Source of the DNA: Psettodes erumei
Lineage: Eukaryota; Chordata; Actinopteri; Pleuronectiformes; Psettodidae
Direction of reading: 5' to 3'
Assembly: GCA_016785225.1 (NCBI GenBank)
Contig: JAFBJZ010000656.1
Coordinates: 329,001-393,000, forward strand
DNA: 64,000 nucleotides
A program made the position numbers and the translations under genes. Shown here piece by piece: positions 13,306-25,700 of this stretch; position 1 is the stretch's first letter; each line of letters begins with the position of its first letter. The notes beneath the pieces were generated by a model that saw nothing but the letters and a program-made list of their open reading frames with translations, made no database searches and was not told the DNA's origin.

Positions 13306-16300
13306 AAATATTTTAGGACTCATTACTCCGGGTCAAGATGTCCGCCTCATAACTGTTCATAAACACAACTTCATGTTTTTACACCCTGTATAGATTAGTC
13401 AATACAGCGATAATGTGTCAATCAGTGAGCTTTACAGGTGTTGAAAGGTAGAGTTTTTAAGATAACTGTCTTCTTGCTTAGTTAATCACCTCTTTGTTTA
13501 TATTCAAACGGAGTGGTACTGATCTTCTCAACCCACTCTTGGTAAGTAAGGATGTATTTCCCAAAATGTATATTCTTTGAAAGTACTACTACAGCTTGTA
13601 ACTTCCATTGTCATTGTCACAAGCTTCAGTGGGAGAGTGTGATACACATACTTTTTTTGGAGCTGCTTTTACAGTCAGCCCCTTCATAAACAGTGCAGAA
13701 TCGAGACTGTGCTTATTACAGCCACAGACTGATAAGAAAAATCTAAGACATATAACTTGAAAGTCAAGCATATATAACAATTGCATAGGCTCAAATCAGA
13801 TACAGATATGTTAAGAGTAGGCAATAAAGATTGTCCCACTTTTCCCACCTGTGGACAAAGCCCATAAACTGACTCAGTATCTGTGGCCGTTCTATCTGTC
13901 CAGTAGCTGCTGCCAAGGATTTATTACTCTGTGTGTCATATACATGTATGCATATGCATGGCAGGTCCACCATGTGTCTACTTGAGAAGATGCAAGGATC
14001 TAATGAAATATAAAATAAGATAAAAGCATTTGCTTTGGAACTAGATCTAATATTTTGCTATTTTGGTTTGGTTTATCTTATGTACACGCCATGAAAATTA
14101 TAAACATTTATTGATAACAGTCATTGAAAAGAATATTGGTGTCAATTCATTCCAGATTAAAAGTATCCACTGATTTTTTTTTTCCAAATTGGAATTAAAC
14201 CAGAAGTGAAGATATATAACTTTTAACAGTTCGGCGGCTCATTAAAAAATGATTTACATAGTGTAAATGGTCTCATTAAACTCAAGTTCTTATACTGCTG
14301 TCATTGGTGATTGTAATATTATCCACATGTTTGAAACATACAAACTGATATGATAAAGTATATCCCACAGTAAAATACTAGATGCCAGATCCATTTCTCC
14401 CCAGATGAACAGGTGTCCTGTCCTCTTGTCAACAGTGAAGAGAACAAATGAAGGCCTTAGGGGACTGGTCCACTTATTGTGCAAGAGCTGACACATCACC
14501 AGGGGAATATGGGTGTTCCCCTTCCCAGAGGTTTAAGATGTCAGGGCAGTGCATGGTATGGTGAGGTGGGCCATTGTCCTGAAGTGCATGGGTGGAGGAA
14601 TCAAGGCAGAGGTGGAGGAGAAGGAAACGGAAGAGGCTGCAGGACAACAGAGGTTCAACTCCACGGAGAAAGACGAAGAGAAGGACGGAAATCCAGAGGA
14701 GGGGAGTCCGCACTTTGTCCCCCACCAAAGACTCAAACCCCACCAGGGGACGGGGAAATATGCGGTAAGTGAAAATCTCTGCTTCTGTGTTCTGTACTTT
14801 TCTTTATCTTCCTTGTTAATGTGATTGGGTCTTCCTTTAGTGGCAGCAAATATGTCTCATTTGAAAAGTTATTTATCCATTTCATGTGACCCTGACTCCA
14901 AGTTTGCTATTACTTGATATTTTTGTTTTTTCCCTCAGTTTTCTTTAAGATATCTAATATACCAAATGTACACTTGTAGGTAAATAAAAAAGATGGAATT
15001 ATGGTTCTATTTATGAAACAACTGAGCTTTATAGGGTCAAATGGAAAACAATTGAATTGCAAGAGCATTTAAAGCATTAATTCTTTCAACAAACAAACAA
15101 CAAAAACAACAACAAAATAACAGATTGACCTTTCAGACTCCCAGTGTACTTTAACAGCACAAAAAATAACTAATTCCTCACATTTCAAATGGCTTTACAT
15201 CTTGCAGACGGGGATGGAGATTATGGCAGCTGTCAGCCCAATCTCTGTCCCAGCTGCAGTCCCTCAGGGAGGCTTGATATGATTTACAGGAGATGGTCCT
15301 ACATTCATATAATGGAAGTCTGCCTCAGCACTCTCACTGTCCATCAAGAACCTTCCCCTGAGACACAGACAATAGCCCTGTTGACATATTGACATTTAGA
15401 TGGTAACCCAATGAGGAAAAAAAACAAGAATTGTTGTCATTATTCCAATAATTCTCATTATTTAGCTAAACTTGTTCCTTGCCTGTAAAAATATGTTGGG
15501 AGGGTAGAGCACTGGGGGGAGCAATTTTAAACCAGAGTTCCCCGGTGTGTATGGTTAGACATCAGTTAACCCAGAACACTTGAAATGCAGCTTTATTTCA
15601 GTCTTCCCTTAGCAAAGGCAGGGAGTGGTCGGAAGGTTTTCAGACCTCTGAACAAGAGGTGAAAAATGTATATAATCAGTTTATGTAGCATAAATCAAAA
15701 GTTCTTAAGTCAAATCAGTATACCCCAGATCCAAAGAGTCCAGTTGTGGTCACTCAGAAGCTTTGGTCACTTTATAACACTCTACTGAAAAGGTCTTGCT
15801 GGCCTAATGAGCTCAATGATTTTTTTTTTCAGTATTCAAATTAAAATATAATTTCTCACATATCATTATCAAATAATAGTGAAACTGAGCCTGAAACTGG
15901 TGTTTCAGGGACAAAGTCACACAGAGTTCATTTGTACTGCAGAGATTGAAATGAATGAAGAAATATAATGTATTCTTATTGGCTAAATTGGGCTATGGGT
16001 AGTTTGTTACTTATGAGGTAAAATATAGGTAGGTAAAAGTTACTTAAAATTTCACATTTGTTTTGAAGTAAAAAAATTTACCATTTACATTTAATGCCTA
16101 TGAGTGGATCATTAAAGCATTCATTACCTCTGTATTGTTGCAGTGACTGTCAGTGGCACTGAACAATTTTACAAAAAAGTAGTTCATCCAGAATTAATAT
16201 TGGTAAATGACCCTTTTGGGTGGTGAATCTGGATATGACAATACGTTTACCTGTGTTACACTAACCGTAACAATAAACACCCAACCATTGTTCCAGTCAG

Positions 16301-16430
16301 ATGAAAGTAGGCTGTGGAAACACAAAGTAGGAACAGTAATACACACTCTGCAAATAGGTCAGATCAAGACTTTGCCTCCGATTTCATAAGCAGAGGTGGA
16401 TGACATTTCAGACTTCATGTGGTGCACGGC

Positions 16431-16438
16431 TATATAAG
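16431..16438 (+). promoter_or_regulatory. Candidate TATA box of the giant EGF gene
   Basis: TATATAAG lies about 240 bp upstream of the signal-peptide exon in a stretch without other TATA-like octamers nearby. If used, transcription would start near 16460. The only ATG close downstream (16477) is in frame with the signal-peptide exon but separated from it by a TAA at 16642-16644, so a direct read-through start is excluded. The assignment is tentative. Confidence 0.35.
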
Positions 16439-16550
16439 CCTCAGTTCTGACACCACTGCAAATTGCTTGAGATTATATGCTGCTACATCAACCACTAAAT
16501 GGTTGTCTCCTCACTTTCACAAAACTGAATATATCCGTATCTCTCCAACA

Positions 16551-16570
16551 GAAAGAAAGAAAGAAAGAAA
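16551..16570 (+). repeat. GAAA microsatellite
   Basis: Five GAAA units just upstream of the signal-peptide exon of the giant EGF gene. Confidence 0.8.
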
Positions 16571-16673
16571 AACATCTACAATTTATGTTTCTGAAAAACA
16601 GGGCATTAGTGTTATTAATGTATAATAATTACTCTAAAGGGTAAAGGCCAACTTCTATTCTTTGCCCTCACAG

Positions 16674-16726
16674 GTTTCCACTCCTCTGGCTAAGTCTATT
16701 TGCAGTGCTGGAATACTGCAGTGCAG
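16674..16726 (+). CDS. Giant EGF gene: signal-peptide exon
   Basis: Flanked by ctcacag and gtactt. In frame with the next exon it reads FPLLWLSLFAVLEYCSA, then VADPKEC across the junction: a hydrophobic core ending in a small-residue cleavage site. The exon has no Met and requires two bases from an upstream exon that was not found. It is too short to be recognised without the splice context. Confidence 0.75.
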
Positions 16727-19700
16727 GTACTTCATCTTCAATCAAACCATCATTACCCAACACACAGACAGTGGTCAACAAAACTTTTTTCTTTACCTTC
16801 TTCTTTTCAGTTGCTGATCCAAAGGAATGCGTGGCAGCAGGTAGCAAGTGCCACCCTCAGGCTGAGTGTCTGAAGGTCAAAAGCAACTTCACCTGTGCAT
16901 GCCGCATGGGCTATCAGGGCGACGGTTTGCTGTGCAATGACATCGACGAGTGTCTCAGTGGCCTGCACAGCTGTCACCCAAAGGCCCGCTGCAACAATAC
17001 TCTAGGCAGTTATAGCTGTGTCTGCCTCAAAGGCTATGTTGGAGATGGCACCAACTGCCAGGACATCGATGAGTGCCAAAAAGAGAATGGAGGTTGCCAC
17101 CCCAACGCTCTCTGCACTAACTTTGAGGGGGGGCGAGGGTGTAAGTGTAAAATCGGCTTCACGGGTGACGGCTTTCAGTGTACTGATGTTAATGAATGCA
17201 ATGGTCAAAGGACCTGCCACTGGAACGCTACCTGCACCAACAACCCTGGGTCCTATGTGTGTACCTGCAATGCTGGCTATAAGGGCAACGGAAACTACCT
17301 GTGTCTCGACATAGATGAATGTTCAGAGACTCCTTATGTTTGTTCTTCCTCACTTGGCTACAGAGGCTGTAAAAATCTGCCAGGTACCTACCACTGCACA
17401 TGCAGCAGTGGCTTCGAAAGTAACGGCCAGAGCTGTGTGGACATCAACGAATGTGCAAGCAACATCTGCAGTCTCTATGCAGAGTGTGTAAACACTAAGG
17501 GGTCCTACCGGTGCACTTGCAACAGTGGTTTTGTAGGAAATGGGCTGAGATGTGCAGACATAAATGAATGCAATGAACAGAATCAATGTGACCCGAAAGC
17601 TGTGTGTATTAACAGGCTGGGGAGTTACGAGTGCTCCTGTTTGGAAGGTTTTGTGGGAGATGGACGGCTGTGTGAAGACATTGATGAGTGTGCAAGACCC
17701 AACATCTGCCCCTCTACCACTACCTGTGTCAACACTGGTGGCTCATATTACTGTGACTGTGGCAAAGGCTTCATCTTCAATAACTCCAAGTGCCATGATG
17801 TGGATGAGTGTGAGACAGGCCGCTGCAGCCCCTCTGCAACATGCACAAATTCAGCTGGCTCCTTCACTTGTCAGTGTGCCGCAGGGTACACGGGGGATGG
17901 CTTCACCTGTGTGGATGTGGATGAATGCTCACTGGCTAAGCAGTGCCACCCAAATGCCCTTTGCACAAACCTACCTGGTTCCTACAACTGCACCTGTCAT
18001 GTGGGTTTTTCTGGAGATGGGGTGAGCCTGTGCAGTGATGTGAACGAGTGCCTTGTGGATAATGGAGGTTGCAGAAACAAGGCTACATGTGTCAACAACC
18101 AGGGTTCCTTCTCCTGCCTGTGCCTACCAGGCTTTATCTTGGTTAACCGGACTCTTTGCAAGGATATAAATGAATGTGAGGAACGGGACAATCCATGTGG
18201 AGCGAATGAAGAGTGCAAGAACATTGATGGGTCATACAAGTGCCCCTGCCGGGATGGCTACTACCGCCCTGCTAGTAATATGGGCTGTGTGGATATGGAT
18301 GAGTGTAAAAACAACCCTTGCCATGTCAACGCCACATGCCTCAATACCATCGGGTCCCACATTTGTACTTGTAAACGAGGTTTTACAGCAAATGGCACCC
18401 TGTGTGAGGATATAGATGAGTGTTCTACAGCAGGTACATGCCACCCACGGGCAATATGTACCAATTTCATAGGAGACTTCTCATGCTCCTGTGAGCAGGG
18501 TTTTAGAGGTGACGGCTTCTCTTGTCAGGATGTGGATGAATGCACCCTCTCAGACACCACCTGCCCATCCTTCTCAACATGTGTCAACTCCCCTGGTGCT
18601 CATGTCTGCTCCTGTTTGAATGGCACAGTGGCCTTCAATGATACCTGTGTGCCACCCAGTCCTTTGTGTAACCCTGCCTGTCACAATCATGGCCTGTGCC
18701 ACCGTTCACCTGCTGGACACCAGTGTGTGTGTGACCTGGGATACATGGGTGATGGGCTGACTTGCTCTGACATTGATGAGTGCCAGAGGGGAAACATTTG
18801 TCTTGAGAATGAAACTGAGTGTGTGAATATCCCAGGATCATTTTCCTGTGTCTGCAGACAAGGCTACGCTCTCAACGGGACACAGTGTATCGGTAAAGAG
18901 AAAAAATTCTTTCATTCTTATCCTCAAATAAATCAATAGAGTGCAGTTAGCATAGCCTGATTCTAGATCTCTGAATCACTGGCCATGGCTCTGATTTATT
19001 CAGTCATTCATATGAATCAATCCTGAACATGATGTCAGGATGAATGGGTGAAGTGAAACAATTCAAAGCAATCCAGTCTAGTAATTTTAGTCTATACTAA
19101 TGGGACCTATTTGAAAGAGTAGTTCATAAACTTCATGAATGTACAACATATTACTGATACAAAATATCTCATGAAGTAAACTAAGGAGGTAGTTCCAGAT
19201 AGAAGTCATTACCCTATTGTGTTTTCTCTTTCCTAATTCATACATAAAAACATAAACAGAGGAGAGGTTTAGGGAAGTTGTGAGGTAGGTTGTGAGGTAA
19301 ATAAGATTTTAGGAAGTTATTATTGCTTAAACTTATAGTGTAAAACTCATTTTAGTTTTGAACAAAAATTAAGTTTAGTGCTGGCAAAGGTTGTTGAATC
19401 CACTGAAATATTTCAAGATGCTAGCAATGACTCTCAATCATATAATATGTGGATCATGACATCTCAGTGAAGTGTCTGTTATCTGTCAAATGCATATTTT
19501 TCTGTTGGAAAAACCTAATCTTCAGACACCAGACAGGTTAAACTGCCCAAACATCAGTTGTTGCAAACAGTTCTGAGAACAACAAGGTCCAAACATACTG
19601 TAGCATCTACTGTATGTACTTGTGTTGAGAGTTTATTCATTCAAACTGAGAGTGAAAATAGCTTCAGCTTTAAAATAAACACACAGTGCCAGCATAAGAT

Positions 19701-22700
19701 AATGATGAGGAGGAATTTCAACCTGACATGACCATAATGATGATGATGATATCATAATCAGATAAACTTTTTTTTAATATCATGACATATTTACCTTTCT
19801 TTCCATAGCCAATGAAATAGGTAATTTAATAAGGTTTGGACCTCACGCCCAAACAAAAGTTAATCTGTAAAATTTTTAAGAGCACACAGAAATGTAATGT
19901 CCTCTGATTGACTTCTGTTCATTCTAATGATCTCCCTCTCTTTCTCTCCCTTCCTCTATCCCACCCTTTCCATTTCTCAATCACCTTGTTAGATGTGAAC
20001 GAGTGTGAGACAGGGCAGCAAAACTGCAGCGACTTTGCTGAGTGTGTCAACACAGTGGGCAGCCATTCCTGCTTCTGTCTCAGTGGCTTCACAGGTGATG
20101 GGAAGAACTGCTCTGGTAAGCATCACATTCTTCTTATCAACATCTATAATGCCAGTTGTTTGTTTTTTCCTCTTCCCCCATAAGTGGACTCTCTTTTAAG
20201 CTCTCTTTTAGTACCTTTTGGGGCTGTTTCCCTGACACTGTCCCATTTTGGATAAATTATAGACCTTGATGAGTGCCAAGTCCAAAATGGTGGATGCCAT
20301 CAAGTTGCCAGCTGCAACAACATGCCTGGATCTTTCTACTGCGCCTGTCCACCTGGCACGGAGGGCAGTGGCTTTGACTGCCAGGATGTGAACGAGTGTG
20401 AGCAAAACTCCTCCCTGCCACACAACTGCAGTGCCCAGGCTTTGTGCCTCAACTCAAACGGGTCCTACAGCTGTCAGTGCCAGGATGGATACCATGGTGA
20501 TGGCTTTGTTTGTCAAGATGTGGATGAATGTCAACTGAACACAACCTGCAGCACAAACATGACATGCAGAAATGGCCCCGGTTCCTACAGGTGTTTGTGT
20601 ATTTGGGACCTGGTGTATGAAAAAGGCACATGTGTGAGTGAAGACACCTGCCGAAATGCTAGTAGTGTATGCCACCCCCTTGCTGAGTGCCTCTCATACC
20701 AGGATTCCTTCTACTGCCAGTGCAAAGATGGTTATGAAGGAAGTGGCACTGATTGCTGGGATTTAGATGAATGTGCAGATTCACAGGGTGAAATCTGCTC
20801 AGCCTTCTCCCATTGTTTAAACACTGATGGCTCCTACATCTGTGACTGCTGGGAAGGATTTGAAGACAATGGGACAAACTGTCAGGACATGGATGAATGT
20901 GTGATGGGGAACTTCACTTGCCCTGACAACAGTACCTGCAATAACACAGACGGGAGCTACGAATGCACCTGTGACCCAGGTTTCTCAGGCAACAGCTCCT
21001 TGTGTTTTGATGTAGATGAGTGCTCCCTCAGTCTCCTCCAGTGCCCTAATTTCTCCAAATGCCTAAACACAGTTGGATCTTTTCTCTGTGACTGCTGGGA
21101 AGGTTACCAATATAACAACACTGACTGTGAGGATATTGACGAGTGCAAAGACAACTCCACCTGCCCTGAGCATAGCACATGCATCAACACCGATGGTGGC
21201 TACCTGTGTCTTTGCGACGATGGATTTTCTAGTGTGGATGACTTTTGTGTGGACATTGATGAATGCAACACCACTGAGCTGGGGGAGCTTTGCAACAATG
21301 GGACATGTATGAATGCTATTGGGTCATATTACTGTGAATGCATCAGAGGATTCTGGAATAATGGGACAGAGTGCATGGACATAGATGAATGCACAGACTC
21401 CCTCAACTCTTCAGTGTGTCAGCCCCATTCTACATGTGTCAACATCCCTGGATCTTACCTTTGCCCTTGTAATGAGGGGTTTGTTCTGAATGGAACAGAA
21501 TGTCAGGATTTGGATGAGTGTCACAACCCAGATGGCAGCCCCTGCCCTGAGCACTCATTATGTAACAACACAGTAGGGTCCTTCTCCTGTCTGTGTTCTC
21601 CTGGCTACAAACCTATTAGCCTGGGTTGTGATGATATTGATGAATGCAAGGACAACAACACCTGCCGCTTTGACCAGGTGTGTACCAACCTGCCTGGAGA
21701 ATACAGCTGCTCCTGTCCCCTGGGGTATCACGAGGAGAAACAGGCATGTGTTGACACCAATGAATGTGAAAATTCACCATGCCACCCCTTGGCATGGTGT
21801 TGGAACACCCCCGGCTCCTTTTCGTGCATCTGCCCTCTGGGCTTTGCTGGAAATGGCTCCTGGTGCAAAGATGTGAATGAGTGTGTTGCCTTGACCAAAC
21901 CATGCCACCCTCTCGCTCACTGTCACAACACGCCTGGGTCATTTCTATGTGTGTGTACATCGGGCTATGTAAATATTGGGCCACTGTGTATAGACATTGA
22001 TGAATGCCAACAGGCTAATGGGCAGTGTCACTCTGCTGCCACGTGCTCAAACCATGTGGGAGGCTTCAAATGCTCATGCAGTCGCGGATGGACCACCAAA
22101 GATAATACTGATGGAAAAGGAGGATGTGTGGATGTGGATGAGTGCACGTCCCCTATGACATGCCCTGGGCGAACATCCTGTGCCAACCTGCAAGGGTCTT
22201 ACACCTGCTTTTGTCCCCAAAACGACACAATGTGCAGAACAATGGCTCAAAAGGGTTGGCGATGTCTGTTACTAATATGTCTTTAGAATCATACACTGAT
22301 GTCCTTTTTTTTGCATGTATGCATGTAAGCCTTTTTCAGTGAATGTCAAAACTGGCATTCACTTAATGATGTCACGTTAAAATCTTGTATCTTAAAAAAA
22401 TTCCACGTTTGACCAGCTAAAACAATGGCTTAGGTTTCAAATAGAAAAGTAATATAAAATATTGGAGAAACAAGGTATTTACTCTGAGAGTAGCAACAAT
22501 TACAAGTTCTATTTATCCAGCTATCCAGTAGTGAAGATCAAGTTAAATATGCAGATACCAACTGAAACTAGGACTGCCCCTGTTATAAGAAAAACAACTT
22601 TGACAAAGCAGAATGTAATTAGGGTAAGAAAAATCCAAGGCAAGTGTTGTAACTTAATCAAACTGTATTGTAGAATCAATGTACCATTTATTTGTGGTGC

Positions 22701-25700
22701 CTCTGCTACTTCAGAAAATGACAAGCTCACTGTAAGACAGCTGGATTTTATAGCAAAGAGCCTTAGCTTTATCCATATTTTTACATCCATGGTATCAAAT
22801 CCTGAATGCTTACTGAAATGACTTAATCCATTTTGCATTTGGCAAGAAGATAGGATAAGTTATCCTTAGTTTTACCCCTGATTAGCTTCTGTGCTTCCCC
22901 AACAGAGAGCAACCTTTACCCTTTTGGAGAAGAGGTTGGCGATAAAGAAGTAAAAGTGGACACAGAAGATGGAAATTCACCATATATCACACCAACAGTG
23001 GGTTTCCCCTTCATGGGAAAATTGTACGACAGAGTTTATGTGAGTGTCTAAGTGCAAGGCTGCAAAAGTCTTCTAAATTTACTACTGTTATATGATGGAA
23101 ATTACTCAGAAATGTTTCTATTATATTTAGACATCCTTTAAAAAATCCCAACAATAAAGTTGGGAATAAATAAATAACAAAAAATCTTTTATATTAGATA
23201 AATTTGTCATATTGCTGTAACTACTGCAATATTTGCCATAAAGTTATGACAGGAGACAATGTTTTGTAAACTGTGTGATATTGTCTCTCCCTTTCTTTTC
23301 ACAGTTTTCTGACAATGGCCTTGTCCAGTTTCAGTCTATCACTGAGAATGTGCAGTACCTGTTTCCTGCTCCTCTATCGAGTGGTTTCCCCAAAAACATG
23401 AATGTGGCTCTACTGGCGGTGTTCTGGGATGATGCTGACCTCACCAAAGGCTACGGGCGGCTGTTCTATCAGGTTAGATGTCATTATCAAAAAAAAAGAG
23501 ACAAACAGCTTGGACTGTATTTGATGGAGATGGCTTTGTGCTACATCTTGTGACTTATATTACTCTTCCTTTCAGGAATACCATAAACCGCATATGTCAG
23601 ATGTCTACTCCCAGATAGTTTTAAATCGCACAGCAGAGGAAGTGACAAAGTTTGAGTCGCAGAGAAGCAAGCCTGCTTTTACCCCAGCCTGGATCCTCAA
23701 GATCACATGGGACCACGTGATGCCAGTCAGCTATCAAAAGTTCAACCTCTCAGAGGTAAAGATAGTTGGAATTATGAAAACATTTGATTTGCACTGGCTT
23801 GCTTCTATACAGCTGGTTGTTTTAACTACATTTTGGGGTTGTTTTGCTCACTGTATTTGAATATTGTTGTCACTGAAAAGGAAATGTGAAATTCTGTTTT
23901 CACTCTTAATTGTTAGAATATTGCATTTTAATTGTAAATGAGTTAGTAAGTTACTTTATTAGAATATTGCTTGCATAAATGAAAAATAGCAAACATGCCA
24001 TAATTCATATTCCCTGCATCTATAAGCTAAAACACATCATGAGAACATTGAAAGATCATCATCATCATCATCACCATCATCATTTGAAACTCATCTGACC
24101 GAGGCTTAACCGAAACCCAGAATCTCTCCAGTCTGTGCGAAATGGGGTTTACTGCCTGCTCTCATGCTTGTCCCAATTTAAATGCTAATGATACTGCATG
24201 TGCAATGTGAGCCCTTTAACAACCAGCTCAAAGAGAGCAGGTGTTCAGTGATAATTCCTGAAACATACACACATGCTGTTTAGTTTAACTTTGGTGCCCT
24301 CTTGGGGTTCTTACATCCTAAAGCGCTTAAATGCAGTTCAGTGATATCTGCTGCCATCTGTCTATTGTGTTTCTCCTCTTATTGTCATTTTGCCTTGTTT
24401 TTGAGGTCCTGCTCTTGTTCTCCATTGGACATTTTGTTAAAATGTAGAGATAAATTGGTACGTTTTATCTTAACAGTTTTCATCTATTATTTTCAGACCA
24501 ACACTTTCCAATGTATCCTGACCACGGATGGAGCACGCTCTTTTGCCCTCCTCCGATTTGGAGAGATGCTCTGGGGTCCTGGCCAGAGGCTATATCATAA
24601 TGCTATCACTGGCTACACAACTGGAAAATCCTCGTTCAAGGAGCCCACTGTCCCTCCAGAAAACCTTTTCGGACCTGGAGGCAGATACAGGCCCCAGCAG
24701 GTGAAAGGGACTCTGGGAAAGCTAGGTCAGTTGGTGTATGATTTGACAGGACCAGCGGAGTCAGACGTGGATCCCAAAATCAGGTGCCAGGCCTGGGCAA
24801 TGAAGGAGTCTGACCCCGCTGAGTGGACCAATGAGCTGCCCTCATGTCCCTGCACCCGCACCCAGGCCCTGGAGGACCTGTCGTTCTTGCAAGACACGAC
24901 TGATCCGGGCTCAACAGTGAAGACACTGAGGGGTCAACGGTGGGGGGGTGCAGGGGGGCACAGCTTCCATTCAGTCTTGTCCAACAGACATGGTTCAGGG
25001 AAGAGGTGTGTGTATGAACCAGAGGGTCCCCTGCTGGCTGGCTACAACGAACGCTACTTCACGAGACACAAAGTACAGAAGCATATTGGTAATAAAAGTG
25101 ATTCTAGATTTAACATCAAATGCACCATAAAAGTAGCTCTTACAGTGCATTCACCAACTCCTAATGGGCTCACATATCCAGTATGTTAGTCATCAGGGAA
25201 TGTTTTTAGTCTAGCATTGTTTTCAAGACAGCATTATTTAAATCAAAATCAAGATCTGCTCCAAAGAGGGGATGAAAAAGTCACAACAGCACAAATAAAA
25301 TTGACAAGATAGAAATAGACATGAGACACTGTTTGTCAAAAATGTTTTTAAAAGTTTTGGTACAAGCAGCATAAACAGAAATTTGGAGTGGAGAAATTCA
25401 GTCCTTGCTACACAAAAATCCCTTCTTTTTCAATATTTTCTCATACCAACACAGAAAAAAAAAATTGAAGTCAGTATGATGATTACAAGTTGCTCTTATG
25501 ATATCTGTGAGTTGATAAGATATTGCCTTGCTCAAGGACAGAGCTGGCTCTAACCTGCAACCTTGTCCTTACAGGCCAGTCTGACCACTAAGACAATGCC
25601 ACAAACAATTGCATCTAAGGGTAAGGATTTAATGTAACTTCTCTCTTCAGATGAAGACCTCCTGCCGTTCCAGTGGTGTTGTATTGAGTCACCTCTATGT

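Larger units (their letters stand above)
11604..16430. other. Intergenic region between epcam and the giant EGF gene (head to head)
   Basis: Contains the epcam 5' UTR and promoter (about 11604-12000, relatively CpG-rich for the window), a TTTA microsatellite near 12085-12106, a decayed dispersed repeat near 13138-13305, and a G/A-rich open segment at 14479-14762. An unidentified first exon of the giant EGF gene may lie here. Nothing else could be supported. Confidence 0.5.

Noticed and set aside
17018..18025. Open frames of up to about 150 codons in other frames of EGF block 1
   Set aside because: Shadows caused by the repetitive Cys/Gly-rich codon pattern of the real EGF frame.
24302..24496. 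In-frame extension upstream of the exon at 24497, starting with a Met and hydrophobic residues
   Set aside because: Looks like a signal peptide, but a strong polypyrimidine tract and ag at 24495-24496 match the phase of the preceding NIDO exon. An internal promoter cannot be excluded but has no support.
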